A stretch of DNA of 64,000 nucleotides, taken from Enoplolaimus lenunculus (taxonomy: Eukaryota; Nematoda; Enoplea; Enoplida; Thoracostomopsidae). A program made the position numbers and the translations under genes. Numbering within the stretch: position 1 is the stretch's first letter; each line of letters begins with the position of its first letter. The notes under the pieces are model-generated. The model was given only the letters and a program-made list of their open reading frames with translations, searched no databases and was not told the origin of the DNA. Below are positions 21,420-32,956 of the stretch, one piece after another. The stretch covers positions 1 through 64,000 of the forward strand of contig JASANG010002617.1 of NCBI GenBank assembly GCA_030248215.1, given 5' to 3'.

Positions 21420-22940
21420 AAAACCGAGTAACGAACAAACCGATTGTAGTCGTTTGGCGTTTTGTATACTCGATATGTATTTGATTTTAGACTGCGGGCT
21501 TCGCTTGGACTTGCGATTTTTTTCAAAAATGTGCTTCCGAGTAAATCTCAAAACTGGTCACAAATTTGAAGTAAGCTTCTAAATAAAAAAAATTTACTTT
21601 TTACAAAGCAAATATTTTTCATAACATATCTCGACAAAATATCTACGATTTGGCAAGCTATGGATTTTTTTCACAATTGCTCTCAAATGAAACTAGTTTT
21701 GGGAGGTCTCCACGTAAATTATTATTGCTATATTCGACATCTACGCTAAAACTTATGCCAAGAATTTATTTGAGAGCCACCTTTCGGTAGGCTCTATTCC
21801 AAAAAATCCCAATGCGTACAGAGCATCCGCCGCTTTGTCAGACCAAAGTCTGCAAAGGGTGAATCTGATGCTTACCTGAATGCAATTGGGTTAAAACCGA
21901 GTAACGAACAAACCGATTGTAGTCGTTTGGCGTTTTGTATACTCGATATGTATATGATTTTAGACTGCGGGCTTCGCTTGGACTTGCGATTTTTTTCAAA
22001 AGTGCTACTGAGTAAATCTCAAAACTGGTCACAAATTTGAAGTAAGCTTCTAAATAAAAAAAATTTACTTTTTACAAAGCAAATATTTTTCATAACATAT
22101 CTCGACAAAATATCTACGATTTGGCAAGCTATGGATTTTTTTCACAATTGCTCTCAAATGAAACTAGTTTTGGGAGGTCTCCACGTAAATTATTATTGCT
22201 ATATTCGACATCTACGCTAAAACTTATGCCAAGAATTTATTTGAGAGCCACCTTTCGGTAGGCTCCATTCCAAAAAATCCCAATGCGTACAGAGCATCCG
22301 CCGCTTTGTCAGACCGAAGTCTGCAAAGGGTGAATCTGATGCTTACCTGAATGCAATTGGGTTAAAACCGAGTAACGAACAAACAGATTGTAGTCGTTTG
22401 GCGTTTTGTATACTCGATATGTATTTGACTATAGACTGCGGGCTTCGCTTGGACTTGCGATTTTTTTCAAAAATGTGCTTCTGAGTAAATCTCAAAACTG
22501 GTCACAAATTTGAAGTAAGCTTCTAAATAAAAAAATTTACTTTTTACAAAGCAAATATTTTTCATAACATATCTCGACAACATATCTACGATTTGGCAAG
22601 CTATGGATTTTTTTCACAATTGCTCTCAAGTGAAACTAGTTTTGGGAGGTCTCCACGTAAATTATTATTGCTATATTCGACATCTACGCTAAAACTTATG
22701 CCAAGAGTTTATTTGAGAGCCACCTTTCGGTAGGCTCTATTCCAAAAAATCCCAATGCGTACAGAGCATCCGCCGCTTTGTCAGACCGAAGTCTGCAAAG
22801 GGTGAATCTGATGCTTACCTGAATGCAATTGGGTTAAAACCGAGTAACGAATAAACAGATTGTAGTCGTTTGGCGTTTTGTATACTCGATATGTATTTGA
22901 CTATAGACTGCGGGCTTCGCTTGGACTTGCGATTTTTTTC
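21420..22940 (-). repeat. Tandem ~472-bp units: multiplied 3' ends of LINE-2
   Basis: Units start at 21420, 21893, 22364 and 22836 (periods 473, 471, 472); the fourth is cut at about 22940, where it passes without a break into LINE-2 ORF2. On the minus strand each unit begins with the last ~105 nt of ORF2 coding sequence (KNRKSKRSPQSIVKYI..., stop after NPIAFR) followed by about 370 nt of 3' UTR. Units are almost identical, so the expansion is recent. It could be mistaken for an ordinary satellite, but the in-frame join with ORF2 shows it is LINE 3'-end sequence. Confidence 0.85.
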
Positions 22941-25900
22941 ATGCCAAATAGTTTTTTGAGCAATCAGAATAATTGTATTTCCAAGTTTAAATTCATCTCT
23001 ATTCCCTCGAAATCCAAAGATTTTCACTATGCAATTCAAAATCAAGTTTGGCAAAATTTTTGCCAAAATAGACCTAATTTTATCCCAAAATTTAAAATTT
23101 CGGGGACAATATAGTTCCCTCCTTTGCATTCCCAAAATTTGATAGCAATATTTACAAAATGCTGATTTTTCAGAATTGTAACTTTCTGTTCTGCTCCTAG
23201 TGTCAAGGCACCGTTGAAAAAGTCTATAATGGACGTTCTTGGATTGGCCGTCAGCAAGATGAGTATTACAATTTTTAAAATTTGCTAAAAGTTCATTTTC
23301 AGTAATTAAATTATCGAAAGTTTTTGACCATTCCAAAAACTTACTTAACATATACTTAGAATACTTTTGTTCAAAATAAGTTTCAACTAAAGGTGATGTT
23401 CTTAGTTGGGTGTACCGCATACGTTTACCTAAAAATTCAAAGGTTTGTTCATCGATTTTTCTCAATTTGAAAATGAGTACTGCTTCTCTAACTTGTTTAA
23501 CAAAATCAGGAGGTGTCGAATTTTGCAAATTTCGTGGACCAAGATTTTCTACTGGTCCATAGATCTCATCAAAACTTCGAAACCAACTCAACTTTTCTAT
23601 AGAAAACCATCTTTTCAAAATGGTTCTTGCCTTTAGACTTAAACCTTTTAGCCTAATGTCTGGGTAACTTAGTCCTCCCAAACTTTTCGGAAGTTTCAAA
23701 ATTTCCTTTTTAACGATATTTTTCCTACATGGAAACCAAAGATATTTGTCTAGTGCATTTTCAGCCAAGGCAATTAAGGTATCCGGCGGTCTTATAAAAC
23801 TTAATTTAAACCATAGTTTTGACAAAAAATAAGTGTTCATAGTGTGAATTTTGCTATAATAAGAAATCTCTAGCGGTGGAGTTTTTTCTAACAAATCTTT
23901 CAAAGATTTCTCAACTTCCGCAAAATTTTGTTCATTTTCAAATCCGGTTTCTCTATGTACATAGAAACCGAATATCTTGGTTGAGTCTACAACAAATTTT
24001 TTAAATTGATGATCTAAAAACGTTTGACCAAAACTAATTATATTAGTTCTGTCTATATTTAATCTGGCCCCGCAGGCTTTCCCAAATTTTTCAAATTCTT
24101 TGAAAATCTCTTTTACTGAAAAGTTGTTTTTAACATAAAAATTCGCATTTTGTCTTATTTTCAATGCTAAAGATTCAATTACTAGGACATAAAGCAATGG
24201 CGAGAGAGGGCAACCCTGTCTCAAACCTTTCTGAATATCGAAAGGTTTTGAAATAAATCCATTTACTTGGACGCTGGTAAAGACATGTCCAAATTTATAA
24301 ATGATTTCTATCCAATTCATGAAATTAAGGCCGAGATTATATTTTTCTAATGCTTTTTTAAGGAACTTCCATTCGACCATATCAAAGGCCGAAGCTTGAT
24401 CTACAGAAAGTAAAAATCCGCTGTTTCGTTTTCTCATTATATGAGTTACTAAATTTAAATTTGCTAACCCGTCTTGAATAGATCTACCGGGTACAGCGCA
24501 GTTTTGATCAGGGTTCACTATTTTACTCATTACTGTAGCTAAACGGGTTGATAAAATTTTTGCTAAAATTTTATAATCAACATTCAACATAGTTAGGGGT
24601 CTCCAATTTTTCCGTTCAGTTTTATCACCTTTTCCCTTGTACAATTGGGAAATTACCCCATGGTACATTGTTTCAGATAATTTCCCCAATCGAAAAATCT
24701 CCAGAAATAGTTTTCTTAAAATTGGAATTAATAAATGCTCAAACGTTTTGTAAAATTCAATTGGGAGCCCGTCGTTTCCCGGGCACTTATTCAGTTTAAA
24801 ACTATTTATCGCTTTTTCAATCTCATCTCGGCAAATTAGTTCATTTAAAAATTTATTTTCACCTGTTCCTAAGGCAGGCAAAACCCCAATGAAGGTTTGG
24901 AGAGAGCTAGAGCATAGGTCACTTTTCGTAAACAGTGTCCTATACTGAGATCTCACTTCACTTAAAATTTGTATTGGATCTTGCACAATTTCCCCGTTAA
25001 TTCTCTTAATAGCCTGAATAATTCTATTATCTAGAGATTTTTTTTAAAGTTTCTTAGCCGTTGCAATTGTAAAATTATCATCGGCTAAGTTACGATAATG
25101 GGTTGAGTGCAAAAGTTTTCTAATTTTGTTCCTAGATTCAACCTCTTGAAGATTTTCCCACTTCTTAAGTTCCGAGTAGGCATTTGCATTATTCGGATTA
25201 TTTTCTAAGTCCCTTTTGAAAAAGGAAATTTTCGTTAAAATTTGCTCACCAAGGCGTTTTTCATCCCCAGCCATTTTTCTACTTAGCTGTTTTGAAATCG
25301 ATTGAATATCCCTTTTAAGGTTGTTCCATTTGAAGAGGGTGTCTTCTCCACTAGAGTTTAGAATATTCCCTGCTTCTCTTAAAATTTGATCGTACAAAAT
25401 GTGGTGATAATATGAATTTTTCAAAATTTGTGTATTCATTTTCCAATATGAAGCGCCTTTCGAAATTGGAGTTTCCGCTAATTCGAATTGAACGGAAACC
25501 AGAGTGATCACTAAAATTTACATGTATAACTTGGGTTCCAAAATGTTTGCCAAAAAGTTCGGTAGAAAAATAAATTCTATCTAATCTGGCTAGAGTTTTA
25601 TGCACTTTTGATAGAAAAGAGAAACCTTTGTTTTGTTGACTAGGTACAAAAGTGTCTTGAAAATCAAACTTTAGCTTTAATTGCAGAAATTCTATTCTAC
25701 CCTCCTCCCTTTCCCTTCCGGGAACTTGGGAGCGATCTCGAGTTGAAACTTCTACAAAATTAAAATCCCCAAGCAAAATAGTTTTTGCCCAATATTGTTG
25801 GTGCAATTCAATTTGATTTTGAAGGAATTGATAAAATTTTGGTCTGAGATTTAATTTAGAAGGAGCATAAATTCCTATAATATTTATGGCTTGCCCCTGG

Positions 25901-26208
25901 GTATATAATTTTAAACCCAGAGCCCTACCCTTAATTTCAAAAATATTTCCTTTAAATTTGAAGGCATTTTTCTTTACTAAAATAACCATTCCCGCACCCA
26001 AATCAATTTGGGTTGCGTAAGAATGAAAAATTTCAAAATTTTCTTCAAAGAACCTATTAAAAATTTGAATGTCATTCTGTGACAAAAACTTCGTTTCCTG
26101 CATCACTAGAATATCTAGTGATTTTGCTAATTCAGATATTTCAAAAATTTTCCTTAAATTTCCCCCCCCCTGAATGTTTAAAGTGCCTACCCGGAACCTA
26201 CTACCCAT
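22815..26208 (-). pseudogene. LINE-2 ORF2, inactive endonuclease/reverse transcriptase
   Basis: Endonuclease motifs are kept at 26208-25510: NIQG, MQETKF, GIYAP, GDFNFV, ARLDRIY, SDHS. The frame then shifts near 25510. A second stop (TAA, near 25045) falls where LINE-1 has CAA (AKKLQKKSLENR). RT follows from 24986: GNDGLPIEFYK, NWRPLTMLNVDYKILAK, DQNCAVPGR, SVDQASAFDMVEW, GCPLSPLLY. About 22 residues are deleted in frame near 24153, removing the catalytic YADD that LINE-1 has in the same place, so the RT is dead. The C-terminus is complete and shows what LINE-1 lacks: a cysteine-rich region (FCKYC) and about 90 residues ending in LLGFNPIAFR, the last 48 or so encoded by the tail unit. Confidence 0.88.
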
Positions 26209-26234
26209 CCCAAAATTTTAAGTGACCTAAGACG

Positions 26235-28271
26235 CTATAGCGTCTGCCCAGCTCTCCCCTCCTCCATATATGGGTTTTTGGCCTGAGGACTGGGGCCAGA
26301 GGAACCCTCCCTACCCCGTTTTATGCCCTTTGCCGCTTGAGGACGGACAGCATCCGCCTCGGCCTTGTATTCGGGAAGCGCCATCATTTCATCTCTAAGA
26401 GATGTCAGGAGCTCCCCGAATACGTTTTTACCGACCTATTTTGAGGGGTCGGCGACCTGGGGTGCACCCTTCGGCCAGCCAACCCCCCAAAACCGGTCTT
26501 TTGTGCACTCGGCTAGCCGAGTGCCCTTGGTGGCGAAAATTTTCTGCCGAAGGTCAGGACGCTGCCCGTACTTAGCGGCATTGGCAATTTTTAAGAGGGT
26601 TTGGGCCCTCTCCCGCCATGCTTCTGGCCCTCCTGGAAAATTGATTTTTGCCCCGAGTTTTTTAATTTTACCCGGAGCATTTTTATTTGAATTTATCTCG
26701 GTGAAGGCGGCTTCGTCCTGCGATTCGCGCGCCTTCACCGAGAATAAAAAGTGTTCATTCGATTGGTACTTTTCATTGCTGACGACGATTTCAGCCGAGA
26801 AGTGGTTGGAGAGAAAATCTTCAGAGCCCTGGAACGGAGTGATAGAGGTGTCCCCCGTGGGTTGAGGAACCGGCACAACCTCCTCCGTTGGTTTCAGAGG
26901 GAGCTGTGCCAACTCTCCGGGTTCCCGGCGTACGCGATTTGGGCACAACTGTGCCATGTGGCCCTTAGCAAAGCAGTGGCGGCAGAATACCGCACTATTT
27001 TTGTACGATATCCTAACCACCACCACTCTGCCCGACCTGGAAAGCATGGGAGCGTAGCCAGGAACCTCATACCCAGGGGGAACCTCGACCACCACCGACC
27101 GGGCCCCGGAACAAATTTTAGAATTTGGGTATAACTGAAATCTTATTTTAGACTTCGAGCCATCGCGGCCCTTAGCCAATTTTAGGTTTAGATCCCTCTC
27201 CAACCACTGCTCGACGAACCGGTCGTCAGCAATGATGGGTATATTATGAAGATAAAGGGTTTTTACCCGCGGGGGCCTAGATCCCGTTTCGATATAGGGT
27301 TTTTCCGGATTTACCGGGACGCCGTCAATGTACAGGTTGCGGCGTACCGCTTCGTCCCGGCTCTCCGGAGTAGGAAAAATTAGTTTAATGGATTTTTTTA
27401 CCCGGAATATGAAATTTGGCATGAGTGCTGCCGGATTTTGTACCTCAATTGCCCTAGCTATTTGGGGGTCCGTTTTACCTGAAAAAATAGGATTATAAAG
27501 GGAGGCGTATGCGGTACACTTAAGTAAAAGTTTACTCTCGTTTTCGTACTCATCTTGCCTATCGGCATCGCTTAACTCGTCCCCCTCCCCTTGGGCCTTA
27601 TCTTGTAAAATTTGACTTTGTTTTTGGGGGCTGCTGCTGCCGATAGGCAGCAGCAGGGACCCTCCTGAGTTGTCTGTCTTATCCCCGATGCCGTGGGTCA
27701 CCCTGGCCGTAACGCCCGCTTCCGACGCCACGGAAGCGCCCACCCCAACGGGCTCCCCGCCGGAGGAAGCGCGCCCCCGGTTGCCGGCCAACCGCGATAA
27801 AGAGGAAGACGCCCTAGGACGACCTCCCCCTACCACAGCCGACCAGGCCGGAGCCACACCCCCTCCGACGGAGACCCCGCCGGGCCGAGCCCAAGCCGGA
27901 ACCATGCCCGAGGCTCCAGGGGGACCCGACACGGACGAGCCGTGCCGAGCCCCACCCGAAGACCCAGACCTGGACCCGGATGGGACCGACCCGACGGGGT
28001 GCCCGCCAGGACGACCACGGTCCGGGCGTCCCCCGAGCTCACTGGAGGGACCAGGCACGGACGAACCGAACCCGGCTTCTGCCAGATCGCTCGAAGGGAA
28101 CCCGACCGAGGCCGGCCCAACGGGCAACCCGTCAGGGATGGACGCCCCCGCCGCCTCTCGAGCAGGGCTTACGTCCAGGGGAGACCCGGGAGACCCTTCC
28201 ACACTTACCCGAAGCGAAACGGTCGACAGTCTGAAAAACCTGAAAAAAAAGAAAGAAAAGAAGAAAGCCAA
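26235..28271 (-). pseudogene. LINE-2 ORF1: long low-complexity head, CCHC knuckle, NADAR with one stop
   Basis: The frame reads 611 residues to a TAG at 26436-26438, then stays open for about 65 more to 26235. Residues 1-230 are Gly/Pro/Ser-rich, low complexity and GC-rich. Residues ~335-425 are RRM-like (KTLYLHNIPII..VVRISYKN) and C430, C433, H438 and C443 a CCHC knuckle. NADAR starts near 474: DFLSNHFSAEI, SNEHFLFSVKA (E506, H507, K513), AKYGQRPDLRQKIF, AECTKDRFWGVGW (W595, G596). After the stop it continues VGKNVFGELLTSLRDEM, the normal NADAR end. LINE-1 has Trp (TGG) where LINE-2 has TAG, so this is one nonsense change. Having NADAR in two diverged LINE families shows the fusion is old in this lineage. 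Confidence 0.85.
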
Positions 28272-28354
28272 AAGAAAAAGAGAAAATCTTAAAAACAGTA
28301 AAACGATAATAAGCAGTAGCAGCGATGTGATAACTTACAAACCCAAATTGGGTT

Positions 28355-28912
28355 AAAACCGAGTAACAAACAAACAGATTGTAGTCGTTTGGCGTTTTGT
28401 ATACTCGATATGTATTTGACTATAGACTGCGGGCTTCACTTGGACTTGCGATTTTTTTCAAAAATGTGCTTCTGAGTAAATCTCAAAACTGGTCACAAAT
28501 TTGAAATAAGCTTCTAAATAAAAAAAATTACTTTTTACAAAGCAAATATTTTTCATAACATATCTCGACAACATATCTACGATTTGGCAAGCTATGGATT
28601 TTTTTCACAATTGCTCTCAAGTGAAACTAGTTTTGGGAGGTCTCCACGTAAATGATTATTGCTATATTCGACATCTACGCTAAAACTTATGCCAAGAATT
28701 TATTTGAGAGCCACCTTTCGGTAGGCTCTATTCCAAAAAATCCCAATGCGTACAGAGCATCCGCCGCTTTGTCAGACCGAAGTCTGCAAAGGGTGAATCT
28801 GATGCTTACCTGAATGCAATTGGGTTAAAACCGAGTAACGAACAAACAGATTGTAGTCGTTTGGCGTTTTGTATACTCGATATGTATTTGACTATAGACT
28901 GCGAGCTTCACC
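28355..28912 (-). repeat. LINE-2 3' tail units upstream of LINE-2 (one full, one partial)
   Basis: A full ~472-bp unit at 28355-28826 and 86 bp of the next (28827-28912), same orientation and nearly identical to those at 21420-22940. The partial unit joins directly to the integrase region of the Ty3/gypsy element. It reads as the 3' remnant of another, strongly 5'-truncated LINE-2 copy. Confidence 0.85.
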
Positions 28913-30579
28913 ACTGGCTTCAGAATTTTTATCAAAGTCTGATTCCACCTTTCAATTAACCCGTTTGCCTGATGGTGATATGGCGTACTATTGGTGACCC
29001 TCGTCCCTATCCTTGCCATCTCACACTTATACAATTCCGACACAAAGGCCGGACCCTGATCCGATAGGATCACCCTTGGTACTCCGTATGTCGGCACCAA
29101 CTTATCCGTAATCAGTTCTAGGATAGTTCGCGCTGTCTGATCCTTAGTTGCATAAGCTTCCGGCCACTTCGTAAAGTAATCCATAAAACATAAAATATAC
29201 TTATTACCTGCTTCCGTTGGTAATAGTGGCCCGATCACATCCACGCCCAACATGTGAAATGGAGCGACCGCCTTAATCGGCTGAAGCGGACCCCTCCTGT
29301 TTGGACCTGGTTTAAACCTTGAACACGGAATACATCTATCAGTGTATTCTTGTAAATCCTTTCCCATCGTTGGCCAATAAAACTTTTTAGTCAGCTTACC
29401 ATAGACTTTGTCAAATGCTAAGTGACCCCCGTATTTCGTCGAATGAGCCTGCTCCATCAACGTTTGTCTGAACAGATCCGGAACAGCGAGCCGAAATTCC
29501 ATGATTTCCGCCTTCGGCGGTCTCGTTTTCTTTCTCGCCTGATACAAAATATCCTTATACACAATGAACCGTGGTTCATTCTGCATCACCCATTTCTTAA
29601 TATCCGCCGGTACTTCCTCTTCCATTATCCCATGTTCGATGAATTTAATCATCCAGCCAAATTGTGGATCCTCCAACTGTGCCTCTCTCATTTGCCGTTT
29701 ATCCCAGGGAGCTTCTATTTCAAAGTACGTTTGCATTTCCTCCCGCTGAGCCGTTTGCTCAGTCGCGAGTTGCTCCCCTTCCTCCCCATTCTCTGAAGCT
29801 TCCTCCTCCAGATTCGAATCCACTGTTTCCCTTCGTACCGTTTCCACTTGTCCTATTACCGGTACTTCCTGTTGCTCCTGCTGTTGTATCCCTTTTAGCG
29901 CTTCGAGCAATTTTTGTTCCCTGCGCTCACTCAATTCCCGATTTTTCTTTTGCCTTGGATCCTCTTCCGCCCCGTCCAAAAATGGAGGACGCGACATTGC
30001 ATCCGCATTATTATGCTTCCTTCCCGGTTTGTATACCACCGTACACTTAAATTCCTGTAACTTCAGCACAAACCTCATCAACCGTGGTGAAAACGAATCC
30101 AGCGGTTTCATTTTCCCCAGTATCTGCACCAATGGTGCATGATCCGTCACCACCGTTGTCGAACTGCCAATCAGGTATATGCAAAACTTTTTGAATGCTA
30201 CTACAGCCAAGCATTCCTTTTCCGTTATCGCATACCTCTGCTCTGTTTCCGAAAACTTTTTACTTCCGTAATGGATCGGGTGTTCCTCCCCATCCTCTCC
30301 TACCTGTGACAGCACAAACCCAGCTCCTTCTTGACTCGCGTCCGTTTGCAACAAAAATGGTGTTGTATGATCCGGATACGCCAGTATTGTGTCTGCTGTC
30401 AACCTGCTCTTTAGTTGCTCAAACGCCATCTGACAATCTAGATCCCATTGATTCGTGATTGATTTCCCTTTCTGGTTCCCATGCACTAATTGTGTCAGCG
30501 GACAAGCAATCACTCCGTAATCCTTTACAAACTGCCTGTAATACCCAGTCAGGCCCAAAAACGACGTTAATTCCGTCAC
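28913..30579 (-). pseudogene. G1 RT end, RNase H and integrase region
   Basis: RNase H: LLQTDASQEGAGFVLSQ and YAITEKECLAVV, with ADAMSRPP at the end of the domain. Integrase: HHCC zinc region (HSTKYGGHLAF..CIPC), then core motifs GVDVIGPL, LSDQGPAFV and HQANGLIERWNQ. The coding sequence runs directly into LINE-2 tail sequence at its C-terminus. Confidence 0.85.
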
Positions 30580-32047
30580 TGTTTTTGGTACCCTACACTT
30601 CCGTACCTGATTACTTTTTCCTCATCCGGTCGCAACCCTCCGTTGGACACCACGTGTCCCAGGAAGCGTACCTCTTTTTGTGCAAACGTGCACTTTTTAC
30701 CCTTTATCGTTAACCCGGCATCCCGTAATTTTTCAAATACCTTTTCCAGGTCCAACATTTGTTGATTAAAGGACCTCGAGAAAACTATTACATCATCGAG
30801 ATAGCATAAGCATATCCCCATGAGCAACCCTGAAAACACCATTTGCATCATCCGTTGAAACGTTGCCGGAGCATTTGTCAACCCGAACGGCATCACCCGA
30901 AACTCAAAAAGCCCTTCGTGACAAATGAAAGCCGTTTTCTCTATATCCTCCTGTTCCATTTGGATCTGCCAATATCCTGATTGCAGATCCACCGTTGTAA
31001 AATACTTTGCTCCCCTCAACGCATCGATGATTTCACTGCCTGTAATACCCAGTCAGGCCCAAAAACGACCTTAATTCCGTCACTGTTTTTGGTACCCTAC
31101 ACTTCCGTACCTGATTCACTTTTTCCTCATCCGGTCGCACCCCTCCGTTGGATACCACGTGTCCCAGGAAGCGTACCTCTTTTTGTGCAAACGTGCACTT
31201 TTTACCCTTTATCGTTAACCCGGCATCCCGTAATTTTTCAAATACCTTTTCCAGGTCCAACATTTGTTGATTAAAGGACCTCGAGAAAACTATTACATCA
31301 TCGAGATAGCATAAGCATATCCCCATGAGCAACCCTGAAAACATCATTTGCATCATCCGTTGAAACGTTGCCGGAGCATTTGTCAACCCGAACGGCATCA
31401 CCCGAAACTCAAAAAGCCCTTCGTGACAAATGAAAGCCGTTTTCTCTATATCCTCCTGTTCCATTTGGATCTGCCAATACCCTGATTGCAGATCCACCGT
31501 TGTAAAATACTTTGCTCCCCTCAACGCATCGATGGTTTCACTGCCTGTAATACCCAGTCAGGCCCAAAAACGACCTTAATTCCGTCACTGTTTTTGGTAC
31601 CCTACACTTCCGTACCTGATTCACTTTTTCCTCATCCGGTCGCACCCCTCCGTTGGACACCACGTGTCCCAGGAAGCGTACCTCTTTTTGTGCAAACGTG
31701 CACTTTTTACCCTTTATCGTTAACCCGGCATCCCGTAATTTTTCAAATACCTTTTCCAGGTCCAACATTTGTTGATTAAAGGACCTCGAGAAAACTATTA
31801 CATCATCGAGATAGCATAAGCATATCTCCATGAGCAACCCTGAAAGCACCATTTGCATCATCCGTTGAAACGTTGCCGGAGCATTTGTCAACCCGAACGG
31901 CATCACCCGAAACTCAAAAAGCCCTTCGTGAAAAAATGAAAGCCGTTTTCTCTATATCCTCCTGTTCCATTTGGATCTGCCAATACCCTGATTGCAGATC
32001 CACCGTTGTAAAATACTTTGCTCCCCTCAACGCATCGATGGTTTCAT
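30535..32047 (-). repeat. Threefold tandem RT segment (~505 bp each) in G1
   Basis: Copies at 30535-31038, 31039-31543 and 31544-32047, each beginning with CCTGTAATACCC (plus strand). Each covers the same RT stretch with TTVDLQSGYWQI, MPFGLTNAPATFQ and the YLDD box. They are near-identical, so the repeat formed late in the element's life or in the assembly. Confidence 0.93.
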
Positions 32048-32941
32048 CGATCCGTGGCAATGGAAAGCTATCCTTTTTTGTTACCTCATTTACTTGCCGG
32101 TAATCCACACAAAACCGCATATTCCCGTCTTTCTTTTAACAAGAACGACCGGAGACGCCCAAGGGCTTTTAGACGGTTGGATTACCCCTTCCCGCAACAT
32201 CTTTTTCACACAATCCGTAATTATTTGTCGCCTCGAGTATGCTGCGCGTCTCGCCCGTTGCTGAATTGGTGTTCGCGTCAGCATCTCCATCCTATGTGTT
32301 ACTATTCCCGTCGAGCCCAGAGGGGTATCCTCTCGGCCAATCACATCCTGATTCTGCTGTAACAATGCCTTTAAAATCCTCAGCTGGTTCCCCTCATAAT
32401 CCTTTTCATCCAGCTCCACTTCCTCCGGTAATATGATTTGGTCATCCCTTGATGACTCCACTTGACCCAGTAGCCAGCTGACAAACTCGTCAGCCTCGCT
32501 CGAACCTTGTTCAACCTGGGAAGCTGTTACCTTTCCCACGTTGGGCAACACCTGTTCCAGCTGGGGTAACCGTTCCCCCTTGGTTACCTTAATACTAGCC
32601 AGCGCTTCTTCCTCCTTTACCACGACTGACACCATTTCTGCTTGGTCAGCCCTGGCCACCACTTCACCGGATAACAACTGCATCGTACTTCCTTCTATAT
32701 TTGATACTGGGAGGAAGATATGCCCCTCTGAATTTTTCACCAATGCCTTAGGAATCAACAACGAGTCCGATAATATTTCCGACTCAAGTTGAGGCTCCAC
32801 CAGCAACTCTGTTTCCTTTTCCAACTCCTCCGGTACCCTACAACATACCATCACTGTCATCTCCGGAGGTATCTGCACCGCAGCCGCTACTCGACACACG
32901 TTTACCACCGTAGGCGCTGCCGTGCCACCTTCTTTCTCCAT
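30576..32941 (-). pseudogene. G1 reverse transcriptase region
   Basis: Enters through a linker after the protease and the RT start (LREGVIQPSKSPWASPVVLV), then the palm motifs described for the tandem segment, ending at ELRSFLGLTGYYRQ. Ty3/gypsy assignment comes from these motifs together with the integrase following RNase H. Confidence 0.85.
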
Positions 32942-32956
32942 CGTCTGTGCCCAGTC

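Larger units (their letters stand above)
22364..28354 (-). mobile_element. LINE-2: degraded relative of LINE-1 with NADAR in ORF1
   Basis: Head at about 28354 on the minus strand, ORF1 (28271 to 26235, one stop), a 26-bp gap, then ORF2 (26208 to 22815, broken). Same plan as LINE-1 but a distinct family; the proteins are recognisably similar throughout but clearly diverged. The GC-rich ORF1 start (27670-28240) contrasts with the AT-rich ORF2. Its 3' end continues into extra tail units (21420-22363), and its head abuts another tail unit (28355-28912). Confidence 0.85.

Noticed and set aside
21420-22940. Independent satellite DNA into which LINE-2 inserted
   Set aside because: The unit continues LINE-2 ORF2 in frame to a plausible LINE C-terminus, so LINE origin fits better. 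A genome-wide search could still overturn this.
27670-28356. 228-residue plus-strand frame rich in Pro, Gly and Arg
   Set aside because: It is the antisense shadow of the GC-rich low-complexity start of LINE-2 ORF1. With so few AT-rich codons, stops are rare on both strands; no domain is present.
30535-32047. Three separate retroelements, each with its own RT
   Set aside because: The same ~505-bp segment is repeated with the same edges and near-identical sequence; it is one element with an internal tandem repeat.
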